A stretch of 64,000 bases of DNA. It comes from an uncultured Clostridia bacterium. GTDB lineage: Bacteria; Bacillota; Clostridia; Christensenellales; Aristaeellaceae. The stretch lies in contig CAKTZR010000003.1 of NCBI GenBank assembly GCA_934636105.1, forward strand, positions 124,001 through 188,000, given 5' to 3'. Below the pieces are notes generated by a model. The model did no database searches and was not told the DNA's origin. It was given only the letters and a program-made list of their open reading frames with translations. The position numbers and the translations under genes are program-made. This document shows, in pieces, positions 29,483 through 37,738 of the stretch (position 1 is its first letter; each line of letters starts with the position of its first letter).

Positions 29483-31749
29483 GAGTCCGCCTCCGCCGGG
29501 GAAAGCTTGACCTCGCGCCCATGCAGCGTGACGGTCAGCGCTTCGCCGGAAAGCAGCTTGAGCCCCGTGCCCGTGCGGGAAACGCTGACCTCGATCAGCC
29601 TGCCGCGATAGACGATCTTGAAAGCATAGCCGTCCCAGCCGTCGGGCAGCTGCGGTGCAAAGCTCAATTTGCCGGTGATGGTGCGCATGCCCGCGAAGCC
29701 CTGCACGATGGAGAGCCAGCTGCCCGCCATCGAGGTGATGTGCAGGCCGTCGCAGGTGTCGTTGTTGATGTTATCCAGATCCAGACGCGCGGTGCGGCGG
29801 TAAAGCTCCTGCGCCTTGTCCAGCTTGCCCAGGCTTGCGGCCAGAATGCTGTGGACGCACGGAGAGAGGCTGGACTCATGCACGGTCATCGGCTCATAGA
29901 AATCGAAGTTGCGGCGGATGGTCTCCTTGTCGTAGAGATGCTCCAGGAAATACAGGCCCTGAAGCACGTCCGCCTGTTTGATGAAGCAGGAGCGCAGAAT
30001 GCGGTCCCAGCTCCATTTCTGGTTGAGCGGGCGATCTTCCGGGGAAAGCGCGCTGGCGGGCATCAGGTCTTTATCCAGGAACGTGTCATGCTGCACGAAC
30101 ACATCCAGCTCTTTATCGTATGGCAGGTACATCTTCTCGCTGATCTCGCGGAAGCGGCGGATTTCCTCGGCGTTGACGCTGAGCGTCTGCGCCTTTTCGC
30201 GCGGGATGAGCATCAGCTGTTCGGCGGTATAAGCCAGCTCCCACGCGGCGAGCCGGTTGGTGTACCAGTTGTTGTTGACGTTGTTTTCGTATTCGTTCGG
30301 GCCGGTTACGCCGTGGATCATGTATTGCCCCGTGCGCTTGCAGAAGTGAACGCGGCCCGCCCAGAAGCGCGCAATGCCCAGCAGCACGTCGATGCCGTAT
30401 TGATCGAGGTAGCTGCGGTCGCCGGTGTATTGGGTGTAGGCATAAATCGCGTAGGCGATGGCGTTGTTGCGGTGGATTTCTTCGAAGGTGATTTCCCACT
30501 CGTTGTGGCACTCGATGCCTGTGAACGTCACCATCGGATAGAGCGCGCCCGGCAGGCCCTGTTCGCGCGCGTTGTGGTACGCGCCGTCGATTTGCAGCCA
30601 GCGGTATTTGAGCAGGTTCTGCGCGACCTCCTCGCCCGCGATGGCGGTGTACATCGGCAGGCAGTAGGCCTCCGTGTCCCAATAGGTTGCGCCGCCGTAT
30701 TTTTCGCCGGTGAAGCCTTTCGGGCCGATGTTCAGCCGCGCGTCCTCGCCGTAGTAGGTGGAGAACAGTTGGAAGATGTTGAAGCGGATGCCCTGCTGAC
30801 CCGCCACGTCGCCGTCAATGCGCACGTCGGCCTTTTCCCAGCGGCGCGCCCATGCGCGCTCCTGCTCGCGGCGCAGCGCGTCATAGCCCGCTTCCTGCGC
30901 GCTCAAAACGCCTGCGGTCGCGGCCTGCGTCAGCTCGTCTTCCTTGTGGTCGCGGTCGGTGACTACGCAGACAAATTTATCGCAGCCGACGGTCTGCCCG
31001 GCCCTGGCTTCAAAGACGAATTTGCGGGAGACATAGCCCTCCTCGACGGCGGCGCGGTTCTTCTTCGGCTTTTCGGTCGGCGCGGCGGCCATCGCGCCGC
31101 AGACGGCGAAGCGCGGCGTCCCGAAGGGATTTTCGCGGGTGCGGGTATGGACGGTCAGCACGCCGTCGCGATCCTCGTCTTCGCCCTCAAACAGCCAGAA
31201 AGTTTCTTCGTAGTTGGAATCCTCGTTGCGCACATCCGCGTCGATGGCGGGAATCAGCGCAACCTTGCAGTCGTAATCCGCCGTCACGCGGCAGCGCAGC
31301 GCCAGCAGCTCCGGCCGCGCGATGGAGACGAAGCGCTCGAAGGAGACGCGCACCGTGCCTTTTTCGCGGCGGATGACAAATTCGCGGCTCAGCACGCCCG
31401 CGCGCATATCCAGCACGCGTTCGAAGGAAACCACGTCGTCTGCAAACAGGTCGATATCCTCCCTGTCGATGCGCACGCGCAGGGAGATGATGTTCATCGC
31501 GTTGATGACCTTGCCGAAATACTGCGGATAGCCGTTTTTCCACCAGCCTACGCGCGTCTTATCCGGAAACCACACGCCCGCCAGATATGTGCCGCGGTGG
31601 CTGTCGCCGGAATAGCGCTCCTCAAAGTTGCCGCGCAGGCCCATGTGGCCGTTGCCGATGGAGGTCATGGACTCGGAGAGGCGCATGTCGTCCTTGTGCA
31701 GCTCGGTTTCCACCAGCCGCCAGGGATCATAAGCAAAAATTGTTTTCAT
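29479..31749 (-). CDS. GH65 disaccharide phosphorylase, probably maltose phosphorylase
   Basis: A 756-residue family 65 glycoside phosphorylase, the standard length. The general acid is Glu486 in 'GVTGPNEYENNVNNNWYTN', the position expected from maltose phosphorylases. The acceptor loop 'TGIECHNEWEITFEEIHRNNAI' has the His-Asn-Glu sequence characteristic of maltose rather than trehalose or kojibiose enzymes. It would split maltose with phosphate to glucose and beta-glucose-1-phosphate; no beta-phosphoglucomutase is adjacent (the HAD gene at 20.6 kb is a different subtype). ATG follows GAGG by 8 bases. It overlaps the flavoprotein gene by ATGA. Confidence 0.93.
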   Translation of the reverse strand: MKTIFAYDPWRLVETELHKDDMRLSESMTSIGNGHMGLRGNFEERYSGDSHRGTYLAGVWFPDKTRVGWWKNGYPQYFGKVINAMNIISLRVRIDREDIDLFADDVVSFERVLDMRAGVLSREFVIRREKGTVRVSFERFVSIARPELLALRCRVTADYDCKVALIPAIDADVRNEDSNYEETFWLFEGEDEDRDGVLTVHTRTRENPFGTPRFAVCGAMAAAPTEKPKKNRAAVEEGYVSRKFVFEARAGQTVGCDKFVCVVTDRDHKEDELTQAATAGVLSAQEAGYDALRREQERAWARRWEKADVRIDGDVAGQQGIRFNIFQLFSTYYGEDARLNIGPKGFTGEKYGGATYWDTEAYCLPMYTAIAGEEVAQNLLKYRWLQIDGAYHNAREQGLPGALYPMVTFTGIECHNEWEITFEEIHRNNAIAYAIYAYTQYTGDRSYLDQYGIDVLLGIARFWAGRVHFCKRTGQYMIHGVTGPNEYENNVNNNWYTNRLAAWELAYTAEQLMLIPREKAQTLSVNAEEIRRFREISEKMYLPYDKELDVFVQHDTFLDKDLMPASALSPEDRPLNQKWSWDRILRSCFIKQADVLQGLYFLEHLYDKETIRRNFDFYEPMTVHESSLSPCVHSILAASLGKLDKAQELYRRTARLDLDNINNDTCDGLHITSMAGSWLSIVQGFAGMRTITGKLSFAPQLPDGWDGYAFKIVYRGRLIEVSVSRTGTGLKLLSGEALTVTLHGREVKLSPAEADS

Positions 31750-31827
31750 GGCGATATCCTCACGATATTGAAAAATTCAATCTATCATACAGCATGCCCA
31801 TGGGAGGACATGAGCCATGCCATATTT

Positions 31828-31851
31828 CAAAAAAAGCCGCAACACTGCGGC
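31828..31851 (-). terminator. Terminator of yhcH (minus strand)
   Basis: GCCGCA/TGCGGC 6-bp stem with a tetraloop; on the minus strand followed by TTTTTTTG. Confidence 0.8.
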
Positions 31852-31858
31852 CCTTGGA

Positions 31859-32314
31859 TTAGTCCTTCTTCTGCGGCACGACCGGAATCTTCACAACCAC
31901 CTTGCGGTAATGCTTTTGGAATTCATGATGGCAGGCGGGCTTGTGGCCGTCGCTGGGGAACATGATATAGAACATGCCCGGACGGATCGAAACCGACGTC
32001 GAGTTGCCCGTGTAGAAATAGTTGTCGTTCTCCGGGTCGGACGTGGTGGGGTTCAGCTCCTGAATGTGCGCCCACGACATGCGCTCGCCGCCGGAAATGC
32101 AATATTGCAGGTCGATGTAATTTTTGTGCGCTTCCATCACGACGGTATCCATCTGACGGGTATCGCCCTCGGAAACCGTCGCGAACAGGCCGTCTTCAAG
32201 CTCATAGCGGCCGGACTCCAGATCGGGCGCTTCGGCCAGAAAGGCAAACGCCAGCTCCATATCGGGATGGAGCGGATAATAGCGCTCCTGTTCTTCGATG
32301 CGGTCAACAATCAC
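31859..32314 (-). CDS. YhcH/YjgK/YiaL family protein (DUF386)
   Basis: A 151-residue cupin-like protein of the YhcH family. Diagnostic stretches are 'EAHKNYIDLQYCISGGERMSW' and 'GMFYIMFPSDGHKPACH', which carry the conserved metal-binding Glu and His residues. Characterised relatives act on sugar anomers (NanQ, a sialic acid anomerase) or accompany beta-galactosidase and sialate operons. No such operon surrounds it here, so the sugar is unknown. GTG at 32314 is chosen because AGGAGG lies 9 bases upstream; the TTG at 32323 touches that site and cannot be used. Single gene with its own promoter and terminator. Confidence 0.88.
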   Translation of the reverse strand: MIVDRIEEQERYYPLHPDMELAFAFLAEAPDLESGRYELEDGLFATVSEGDTRQMDTVVMEAHKNYIDLQYCISGGERMSWAHIQELNPTTSDPENDNYFYTGNSTSVSIRPGMFYIMFPSDGHKPACHHEFQKHYRKVVVKIPVVPQKKD

Positions 32315-32345
32315 GGGGATCAACCTCCTTTATTGAGTCCTTTCC

Positions 32346-32374
32346 ATTATAAGGCAATGTAACCGAAGCGTCAA
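32346..32374 (-). promoter_or_regulatory. Sigma-A promoter of yhcH
   Basis: Minus-strand TTGACG (32374-32369) and TATAAT (32351-32346), 17-bp spacer. Confidence 0.78.
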
Positions 32375-32395
32375 GCTAAAGGTTATGCAAAAGCG

Positions 32396-32812
32396 TCACC
32401 CTTTTGCGGCGAGCGCCGCCGCCTGTTTGGCCGCGTCTTCCACCAAGGCCTGCATGCTGACCCCGTGCGCTCCGGCGACGTGCGTGCCGCAGCGCTCAGT
32501 CGGTACCAGAATGCGGGTGGCGCGGCTGGAGCCGACGCTGGCGGCCATGTCTCCGGTGATTTCGCCCATCATGGAATTCTTGAGCACCAGCGCGATGGGC
32601 GCGATCAGGATATCCGCGTTCTGCGCGGCCCAGCGCACCGCGTTTTCGCCCGTCGCGCCGCGCTGCGCGCCCGCCTTGAGCATGGCGGCGGTCGCCATGG
32701 CGTTGGTGCCCACGCAGAACAGCTGCGTTTGGTCATTCAGCAGCGGCGCAAGCGCGGAAATGATGGCGCGGCCGATGCCGCCGCCCTGTCCGTCCAAAAC
32801 GATAATGGTCAT
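32396..32812 (-). CDS. DUF3842 family protein
   Basis: A 138-residue soluble protein matching the small Clostridial DUF3842 family. It begins 'TIIVLDGQGGGIGRAIISAL', a glycine-rich nucleotide-binding-like loop, and contains 'GENAVRWAAQNADILIAPIALVLKNSMMGEIT' and 'VPTERCGTHVAG'. The biochemical role is unknown; the glycine-rich N-terminus suggests binding of a nucleotide or phosphate. It lies 28 bases behind the SGNH-like gene on the same strand and is probably co-transcribed with it. Confidence 0.75.
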   Translation of the reverse strand: MTIIVLDGQGGGIGRAIISALAPLLNDQTQLFCVGTNAMATAAMLKAGAQRGATGENAVRWAAQNADILIAPIALVLKNSMMGEITGDMAASVGSSRATRILVPTERCGTHVAGAHGVSMQALVEDAAKQAAALAAKG

Positions 32813-32840
32813 AGCTGTCTCCCTGTTGTCGGTTCGTTTG

Positions 32841-33878
32841 TCAATTCAGGTGATAGGTTTCGGCAAAGTCGATCACGGCCTGCCGAATCCGCTCGCTGCC
32901 CGCTTCCATGTCCTCGATGGAAAGCACGCGGTCTTCGCCGTCCGCCATGGCGCGCATGAGCTTGTCGCTCACCTCGCCGCTGTGGTGGGAATAATCAAAA
33001 TACTGGTCAAGATCGGTGATCCACTCGATGCGGGAGGAATAATCGTAAATTTCCACATTGGGATAATCCAGCAGCTTTTCACACAGCAGCCTGCGGGAGC
33101 GGAACTGCTGCTCGGAAATGCCGCCCCGCGTCATCAGATACCAGTAGCCGACGGAATAGGGCGGCATGTAGATTTTGAAGGTTGTCTCCGGGTGCGCTTC
33201 GATGGAGGGAATCAGGTGCCGCTCGACGTTTTCCGTGGAGCGGGCCAGATTCGTGTCGGCGGGCATCATCTCTTTTTGATAGACCGTAGGCATGGCGTCA
33301 AACACGCTCTGGGCGGCAAAGGTCACATCCGTCCATTGATACATGTCGTCCCGCTTCGTATCCAGCGGCTTGCCGGCATTTTTCAGCATTTTGGGAATCT
33401 TGACCAGCACCACGTCGCGGTTGAGCAGGTAGTTCACGTCGTCGAGCAGGCTGTCGTTCCACAAATAGTCGTAAATCTCCTCCATATCGTCCGGCTGGCC
33501 CATCATGCTGTATGCGTCCACGGCCAGAATGGCCAGCTTCAGCTCGTGCGTGCTGAGCACGTGGGTGAGCTGCCAGCCCATTTGGGAGACGTGTGAGCCG
33601 CGCATGGGCAGCTTCACGGAGGTTACATCAAAGCACGAATCAATCACCGAAGGGTGACTCATTTCGATCATGGACGTGCCCAAAATCACCGCGTCATAGT
33701 CGTAATTCCGGGCAATGCCGGGGTTGTTGTAGCTTTCCTGATCGTACAGCGGGAGAATGGCGGACTCCCGATAATGCTCGAACGGATCGACGAGAAAAAC
33801 CGCCAATGCGCACAGCGCCAGCAAAAATGCGCTGGCGGACAGCGTGAAAACGGCCCAGCTCCTGGCCTTAGACAGCAT
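32841..33878 (-). CDS. Membrane-anchored SGNH-hydrolase-like protein
   Basis: A 345-residue protein with one N-terminal transmembrane helix (about 9-30) and an external domain. 'YDAVILGTSMIEMSHPS' (Gly-Thr-Ser 67-69) and a late 'FDYSHHSGEVSD' (Asp295, His298) fall where SGNH/GDSL hydrolases carry their nucleophile and catalytic Asp-x-x-His. This layout is typical of the AlgX/DltD-like partners of O-acyltransferases in cell-surface polysaccharide modification, but no MBOAT gene is adjacent, so the role is inferred. ATG follows GGGAGG by 9 bases, and a near-consensus promoter lies upstream. Confidence 0.65.
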   Translation of the reverse strand: MLSKARSWAVFTLSASAFLLALCALAVFLVDPFEHYRESAILPLYDQESYNNPGIARNYDYDAVILGTSMIEMSHPSVIDSCFDVTSVKLPMRGSHVSQMGWQLTHVLSTHELKLAILAVDAYSMMGQPDDMEEIYDYLWNDSLLDDVNYLLNRDVVLVKIPKMLKNAGKPLDTKRDDMYQWTDVTFAAQSVFDAMPTVYQKEMMPADTNLARSTENVERHLIPSIEAHPETTFKIYMPPYSVGYWYLMTRGGISEQQFRSRRLLCEKLLDYPNVEIYDYSSRIEWITDLDQYFDYSHHSGEVSDKLMRAMADGEDRVLSIEDMEAGSERIRQAVIDFAETYHLN

Positions 33879-33914
33879 GAATCCATTCCTCCCGCGAAAT
33901 GCTTGTATTCCTTT

Positions 33915-33943
33915 AGTTTACAGGCTTTGCCCCCGCCTGTCAA
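33915..33943 (-). promoter_or_regulatory. Sigma-A promoter of the SGNH-like gene
   Basis: Minus-strand TTGACA (33943-33938) and TAAACT (33920-33915), 17-bp spacer. Confidence 0.75.
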
Positions 33944-33978
33944 GCGGCGGAAAAATCGGCCGGAAACGCCTAAATCGA

Positions 33979-34007
33979 TTGAAAAGAAGGAAACTCTGTG
34001 ATATACT
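33979..34007 (+). promoter_or_regulatory. Sigma-A promoter of the transglutaminase/pilus operon
   Basis: TTGAAA (33979-33984) and TATACT (34002-34007), 17-bp spacer. The leader is about 90 bases. Confidence 0.75.
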
Positions 34008-34105
34008 TAACTGAATGAGAGATGTAACCGTTCGGACAGACGAAAAACATCGGTTTCGTATGAATATGGAGAACGGATATCACAAAAAGAGGGGGAAAGA
34101 CGTTC

Positions 34106-34921
34106 ATGCACAAACGAAGGCTGAAGCGGTGCGCCGCGGCGGCGTGTCTGCTGCTGTGCATCGCGGGCGCGGCGCTTGCGCTGTATGACGCGATCTGGCC
34201 GCAGCAGAGCGGCACGAACGTGCTGACCTCCAAGAGTCTTGTGGTGGATGCGAGCAACGCGTCGCAGGGCTATATCATGGCTCACGGCGACGCGGGCAAG
34301 AAGCGGCTCAAGCTCCGCGTGTCGCAGGGACAATACAAGCTGACCTACGATCTGGGCACGGCGGGCGAATACGAAATCTTCCCGCTCCAGCTCGGCAATG
34401 GCAGTTACACCGTCGAGCTGTTTGAAAACGTTTCCGGCAAGAAGTATTCCGCCGAAGGCAAGGTGACGGTGGATGTGAAGCTGGATGACGCCTATGCGCC
34501 GTTCCTCGGCCCGAATCAATACGTCAATTATACGCAGGATACCGAGGCGGTCAAGACCTCCTACGAGCTGTGCGCCGGAATGACCGACCCGCAGGAGATT
34601 TTTGAAACGATTCGAACCTATATCCGAACCAATTACGCCTATGACTACAACAAGGCGGCGACCGTGACCACCGGCACCCTGCCGGATATCGACGGCTGCT
34701 ATGAAACCAAGATGGGCATTTGTCAGGATCTGGCCGCGATGGCGGCCTGCATGCTGCGCGTGCAGGGCATTCCGACGCGGCTGATGGTGGGTTACGCCGG
34801 CAGGATGTACCACGCGTGGAACATGGTGCTCATCAATGGCGAAGAGGTGCTCTACGACCCGACGATCGAACTCAACGCCGTGGAAAGCGGACAGACCTAT
34901 ACCGTGGAACGGTATTATTGA
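34106..34921 (+). CDS. Exported transglutaminase-like protein
   Basis: A 271-residue protein with an N-terminal signal or anchor segment (about 9-27, Cys-rich 'AACLLLCIAGAAL'). The second half is a transglutaminase/cysteine-protease-like core with an intact triad: Cys206 in 'MGICQDLAAMAA', His236 in 'MYHAWNM' and Asp251 in 'VLYDPT'. Bacterial members hydrolyse or cross-link proteins or wall peptides outside the cell. The first half is beta-rich and of no recognised family. It is 57 bases ahead of the gspF-like gene with no terminator between, so it is likely the first gene of the pilus-like operon. Confidence 0.85.
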   Translation: MHKRRLKRCAAAACLLLCIAGAALALYDAIWPQQSGTNVLTSKSLVVDASNASQGYIMAHGDAGKKRLKLRVSQGQYKLTYDLGTAGEYEIFPLQLGNGSYTVELFENVSGKKYSAEGKVTVDVKLDDAYAPFLGPNQYVNYTQDTEAVKTSYELCAGMTDPQEIFETIRTYIRTNYAYDYNKAATVTTGTLPDIDGCYETKMGICQDLAAMAACMLRVQGIPTRLMVGYAGRMYHAWNMVLINGEEVLYDPTIELNAVESGQTYTVERYY

Positions 34922-34978
34922 TATCAGGGAAAAAACGTGCGAATTTCGAAGGGAAATTCGAAAGGAAAGGGTTCAATC

Positions 34979-36028
34979 ATGGCAAACAGGGATCGCGGTC
35001 TGACGCCCATGGAACTGAGCAGCTTCTGCTCGGAAATCGCCCTCATGCTTGGGGCGGGCATGCCGCTGTATGCGGGCATGGAAGCGCTGGAAAAGACCTA
35101 TGAAAACGACGCGCACGCCGATCTTTATCACCAAGTCAGCGAGACGCTGACGCAGACGGGTTCTCTGCGCGACGCGCTGGAGGAGACGTACGCCTTTCCG
35201 AAGTATCTGGTGGAGATGTGCGGTATCGGCGAGCGCACGGGCCATCTGGAGGACGTGATGCAGGGGCTTTCCGTCTATTATGAGCGCGAGAGCCGCATCC
35301 GTCAGGCCGTGCGCAGCGCGGTGACCTATCCGCTGGTGCTTTCGGTGATGATGGTGCTAATTCTACTGGTGCTGATTCTCAAGGTCATGCCGGTGTTCCG
35401 GCGCGTGCTGGGCAGCATGGGCGTGGCGATGACGGCCACGGGCAATGTGATGATGAACGTCGGCACGATCATCGGCTGGGTGGTGCTGGCGCTGGTGCTC
35501 GTCTTTGCGCTGGCGGCGCTGGTCTGCGTGCTGCTGCTTCAAAGCGGAAAGCGGGAACAGGTGCTCGCCGCGCTGCAAAAGGCGTTCCCGCCGCTGCACA
35601 GATTGAGCCTGCGGCTGGCTTCTTCCCGCGCGGCTTCCGTGCTGGCGATGATGCTTTCCAGCGGCTTCCCGCTGGAGCAGGCGCTTGAAATGGTGCCGCT
35701 GGTTCTGCCGGACGCGGAAGCGGCGAACGAAATCGCCAAAATCCGCGAAAAGATGGGCGAGGGCGTGTCCTTCTCCGACGCGCTGACTGGCAGCACGCTG
35801 TTTGATGAAATCCATCGCCAGATGCTGCGCATGGGCATTGCCGCCGGACGCGAGGATCAGGTGATGAGCAAGATTGCCGAGACCTATGAGCAGCAGGTGG
35901 AGGAAGGCATTTCCAGCCTGGTTTCCATCATCGAGCCGACCATGGTTGCCGCGCTTTCCATCGTCATCGGCGCGGTGCTGCTTTCCGTCATGATGCCGAT
36001 GGCCGGCATTATTTCCAGCATTCTGTAA
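34979..36028 (+). CDS. GspF/PilC-type inner-membrane platform protein
   Basis: A 349-residue polytopic protein with two T2SSF domains (about 10-130 and 205-330) and three hydrophobic helices (about 120-140, 165-190 and 325-345). 'FCSEIALMLGAGMPLYAGMEAL', 'FPKYLVEMCGIGERTGHLEDVMQ' and the repeat of the same motifs in the second half are diagnostic. It is the platform on which the ATPase acts in type II secretion, type IV pilus and competence systems. ATG 34979 follows AAAGGAAAGGG. It begins the pilus-like gene set; an inverted repeat CGAATTT/AAATTCG lies just upstream at about 34940-34961. Confidence 0.9.
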   Translation: MANRDRGLTPMELSSFCSEIALMLGAGMPLYAGMEALEKTYENDAHADLYHQVSETLTQTGSLRDALEETYAFPKYLVEMCGIGERTGHLEDVMQGLSVYYERESRIRQAVRSAVTYPLVLSVMMVLILLVLILKVMPVFRRVLGSMGVAMTATGNVMMNVGTIIGWVVLALVLVFALAALVCVLLLQSGKREQVLAALQKAFPPLHRLSLRLASSRAASVLAMMLSSGFPLEQALEMVPLVLPDAEAANEIAKIREKMGEGVSFSDALTGSTLFDEIHRQMLRMGIAAGREDQVMSKIAETYEQQVEEGISSLVSIIEPTMVAALSIVIGAVLLSVMMPMAGIISSIL

Positions 36029-36049
36029 GGCCGAAGGGAGGGGCTTCGC

Positions 36050-36376
36050 GTGAAAACAAAAAAACATGGCCTTGCGCGCGGCCTCGCGCTCACGCTGGCG
36101 GTGTTTGCCGCGCTTTTCGGCGGGGCTGTGGCGGCGTTTCAGAAAATCGGATCATCCTCGGAAACGATGGAGGAACAGCTCGTGCTTGACGCCGTGCGCA
36201 GCGCCGCGCTGACCTGCTATGCGGTGGAGGGCGCGTATCCCCAATCGCTGGAGGAGCTGGAGCGCGGCTACGGCCTGGCCTATAACAAGGATGCGTACAT
36301 CGTCTCCTACGATGCGTTCGCGTCGAATATCATGCCGGATATTCAGGTGCTCCGAAAGGGGGCTGAACAGCCGTGA
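36050..36376 (+). CDS. Small GspG/pilin-like membrane protein
   Basis: A 108-residue protein with one N-terminal transmembrane helix (about 11-31) and a short periplasmic-side-type domain. 'LVLDAVRSAALTCYAVEGAYPQSLEEL' resembles the conserved 'YP' region of GspG-type pseudopilins, where a helix leads into the variable domain. A canonical prepilin peptidase site (Gly then Phe-Thr-Leu-x-Glu) is absent, so it may not be processed. GTG start after GGGAGGGG. It sits between gspF and the DUF4860 gene in one operon. Confidence 0.65.
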   Translation: MKTKKHGLARGLALTLAVFAALFGGAVAAFQKIGSSSETMEEQLVLDAVRSAALTCYAVEGAYPQSLEELERGYGLAYNKDAYIVSYDAFASNIMPDIQVLRKGAEQP

Positions 36377-36849
36377 TGAAGACGAAAAGCCACAGCATTT
36401 CCGGCGCGTTCGTGTTCATGCTGCTGGGCGTGTTCGCCGTGTTTTCCATGCTGCTGGTCGTGCTCGGCGCGCAGGCGTACCGCACAACCGTGGACGACGC
36501 GGCCGCACATACGCAGAAGCGCATTGTGACGGCGTTTGTCCGCAACGCGGTGCGCGCGCAGGATGAGCGGGGCGTCATCGCCGTGGAGGATCACGACGGC
36601 CTGCCCGTGCTGGCGCTTTCCAGTGAGCTGGACGGCGAGCGCTATGCGCAGTATATTTACAGCTTCAACGGCAAGCTCTGCGAATTGTTTACCTCGGCGG
36701 AGTATCCGTTCGCGCCGGAGGACGGCGAGGCGGTCTGCAACGCGCAGCGCTTTGAGCCGACGCTTGAGGGCAATCTGCTGACCGTCCGCGTGACGGATGA
36801 GAACGGCGATTCGTCCACCGTGTATATCGCGCGCCGCTGTGCGCAGTAA
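36376..36849 (+). CDS. DUF4860 family pilus-locus protein
   Basis: A 157-residue protein with an N-terminal membrane helix (about 10-30, 'AFVFMLLGVFAVFSMLLVVLGA') followed by 'QAYRTTVDDAAAHTQKRIVTAFVRNAVRAQD', which matches the DUF4860 proteins of Clostridial pilus-like loci. They are thought to be minor-pilin-like components, but no function is established. The ATG overlaps the previous stop by one base (TGATG); the GTG 3 bases earlier is equally possible. Part of a tightly packed operon. Confidence 0.72.
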   Translation: MKTKSHSISGAFVFMLLGVFAVFSMLLVVLGAQAYRTTVDDAAAHTQKRIVTAFVRNAVRAQDERGVIAVEDHDGLPVLALSSELDGERYAQYIYSFNGKLCELFTSAEYPFAPEDGEAVCNAQRFEPTLEGNLLTVRVTDENGDSSTVYIARRCAQ

Positions 36850-36859
36850 GGGGATGACG

Positions 36860-37264
36860 ATGGTGAAACACAACCAGCTGAATACCCTGCTGATGGAAAT
36901 CCTGATCGTGGTGCTGTTCTTTGCGCTCTGCTCCACGGTGATTCTGGATGTGTTCGTCGGCGCGCATAACCAGAGCGCGCGCGCAGGCGTGCAGGCCGAC
37001 GCGCTGACGGAGGCGCAGAGCCTGATCGACAGGCTCTACGCGGCGGACGCGCGGGAAGATGTGCTGCGTCAGAGCGGCTTTTTTGAAAACGGCGACGGCA
37101 CGTGGCATTTGGACAGCGGCGCATATGACCTGCTGGTGACGCTCGACGAGGAAACGCGCCCCGCCGGAACGCTGGAAACCGTGCGGGTGACGGCGCTGGA
37201 GGATGAGCAGACGCTCTTTACCCTGCCTTCCGCGCGCTATGTGCAAGGGGAGGTGGCCCCGTGA
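36860..37264 (+). CDS. Pilin-like protein with degenerate prepilin leader
   Basis: A 134-residue protein. Its N-terminus 'MVKHNQLNTLLMEILIVVLFFALCST' looks like a type IV pilin start: a short charged leader, then Thr-Leu-Leu-Met-Glu with the Glu at position 5 of the hydrophobic helix, but Asn replaces the usual Gly before the cleavage point. The rest, 'QADALTEAQSLIDRLYA', is helix followed by a small beta domain. ATG 36860 follows AAGGGG by 6 bases; the ATG at 36854 overlaps that site. It may be an unprocessed minor pilin. Confidence 0.6.
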   Translation: MVKHNQLNTLLMEILIVVLFFALCSTVILDVFVGAHNQSARAGVQADALTEAQSLIDRLYAADAREDVLRQSGFFENGDGTWHLDSGAYDLLVTLDEETRPAGTLETVRVTALEDEQTLFTLPSARYVQGEVAP

Positions 37265-37737
37265 ACCAGAGAGAATACCGCATCGGGCCGGGCGCGGCTT
37301 CGCTGATGCTGCTGGTCGTCGTGCTGAGCATGAGCGTGCTGGGCATGCTGGCGCTGATGAGCGCAAGGTCGGACGAAAATTTGAGCCTGCGCAGCGCCGA
37401 GGTCGCGCGGCAGGTCGCCGAGCTGAACGTTTCGGCGGAACGCTCGATGGCTGAACTGGACGCTGTTTTGACGGACGCGGCCAGGTCGGCGCAGAATGAT
37501 GAAGATTATCTGACGCGGGTTGAAGCGGCGCTCGGCGACGCCATGACGCTGGAGGGGCGCATTGTGTCGTGGCAGGAGACCAACGACGAGGGCCGCACGC
37601 TGGCCTGCGCGGTGGAGCTTCAGACGCTCGGCACATTCCCGCGCTTTGAACGGACGGCGTATCATCTGGTGATCGACGAAGGCGCGATGGAGGGGGAAGA
37701 CCTGCTCTTTGGCGCCGGATACATAGGGGAGCTGTAA
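37261..37737 (+). CDS. PilX/GspK-like minor pilin candidate
   Basis: A 158-residue protein with an N-terminal membrane helix ('GAASLMLLVVVLSMSVLGMLALMSA', about 12-36) followed by a long amphipathic helix with 'RSAEVARQVAELNVSAERSMAEL'. That is the layout of PilX- and GspK-type minor pilins, which have 'ML..V...L..L...A' helices and no variable disulfide loop. Family membership is by position and layout only. The GTG start overlaps the previous stop (GTGA). One base separates its stop from pilT. Confidence 0.55.
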   Translation: MNQREYRIGPGAASLMLLVVVLSMSVLGMLALMSARSDENLSLRSAEVARQVAELNVSAERSMAELDAVLTDAARSAQNDEDYLTRVEAALGDAMTLEGRIVSWQETNDEGRTLACAVELQTLGTFPRFERTAYHLVIDEGAMEGEDLLFGAGYIGEL

Positions 37738-37738
37738 C

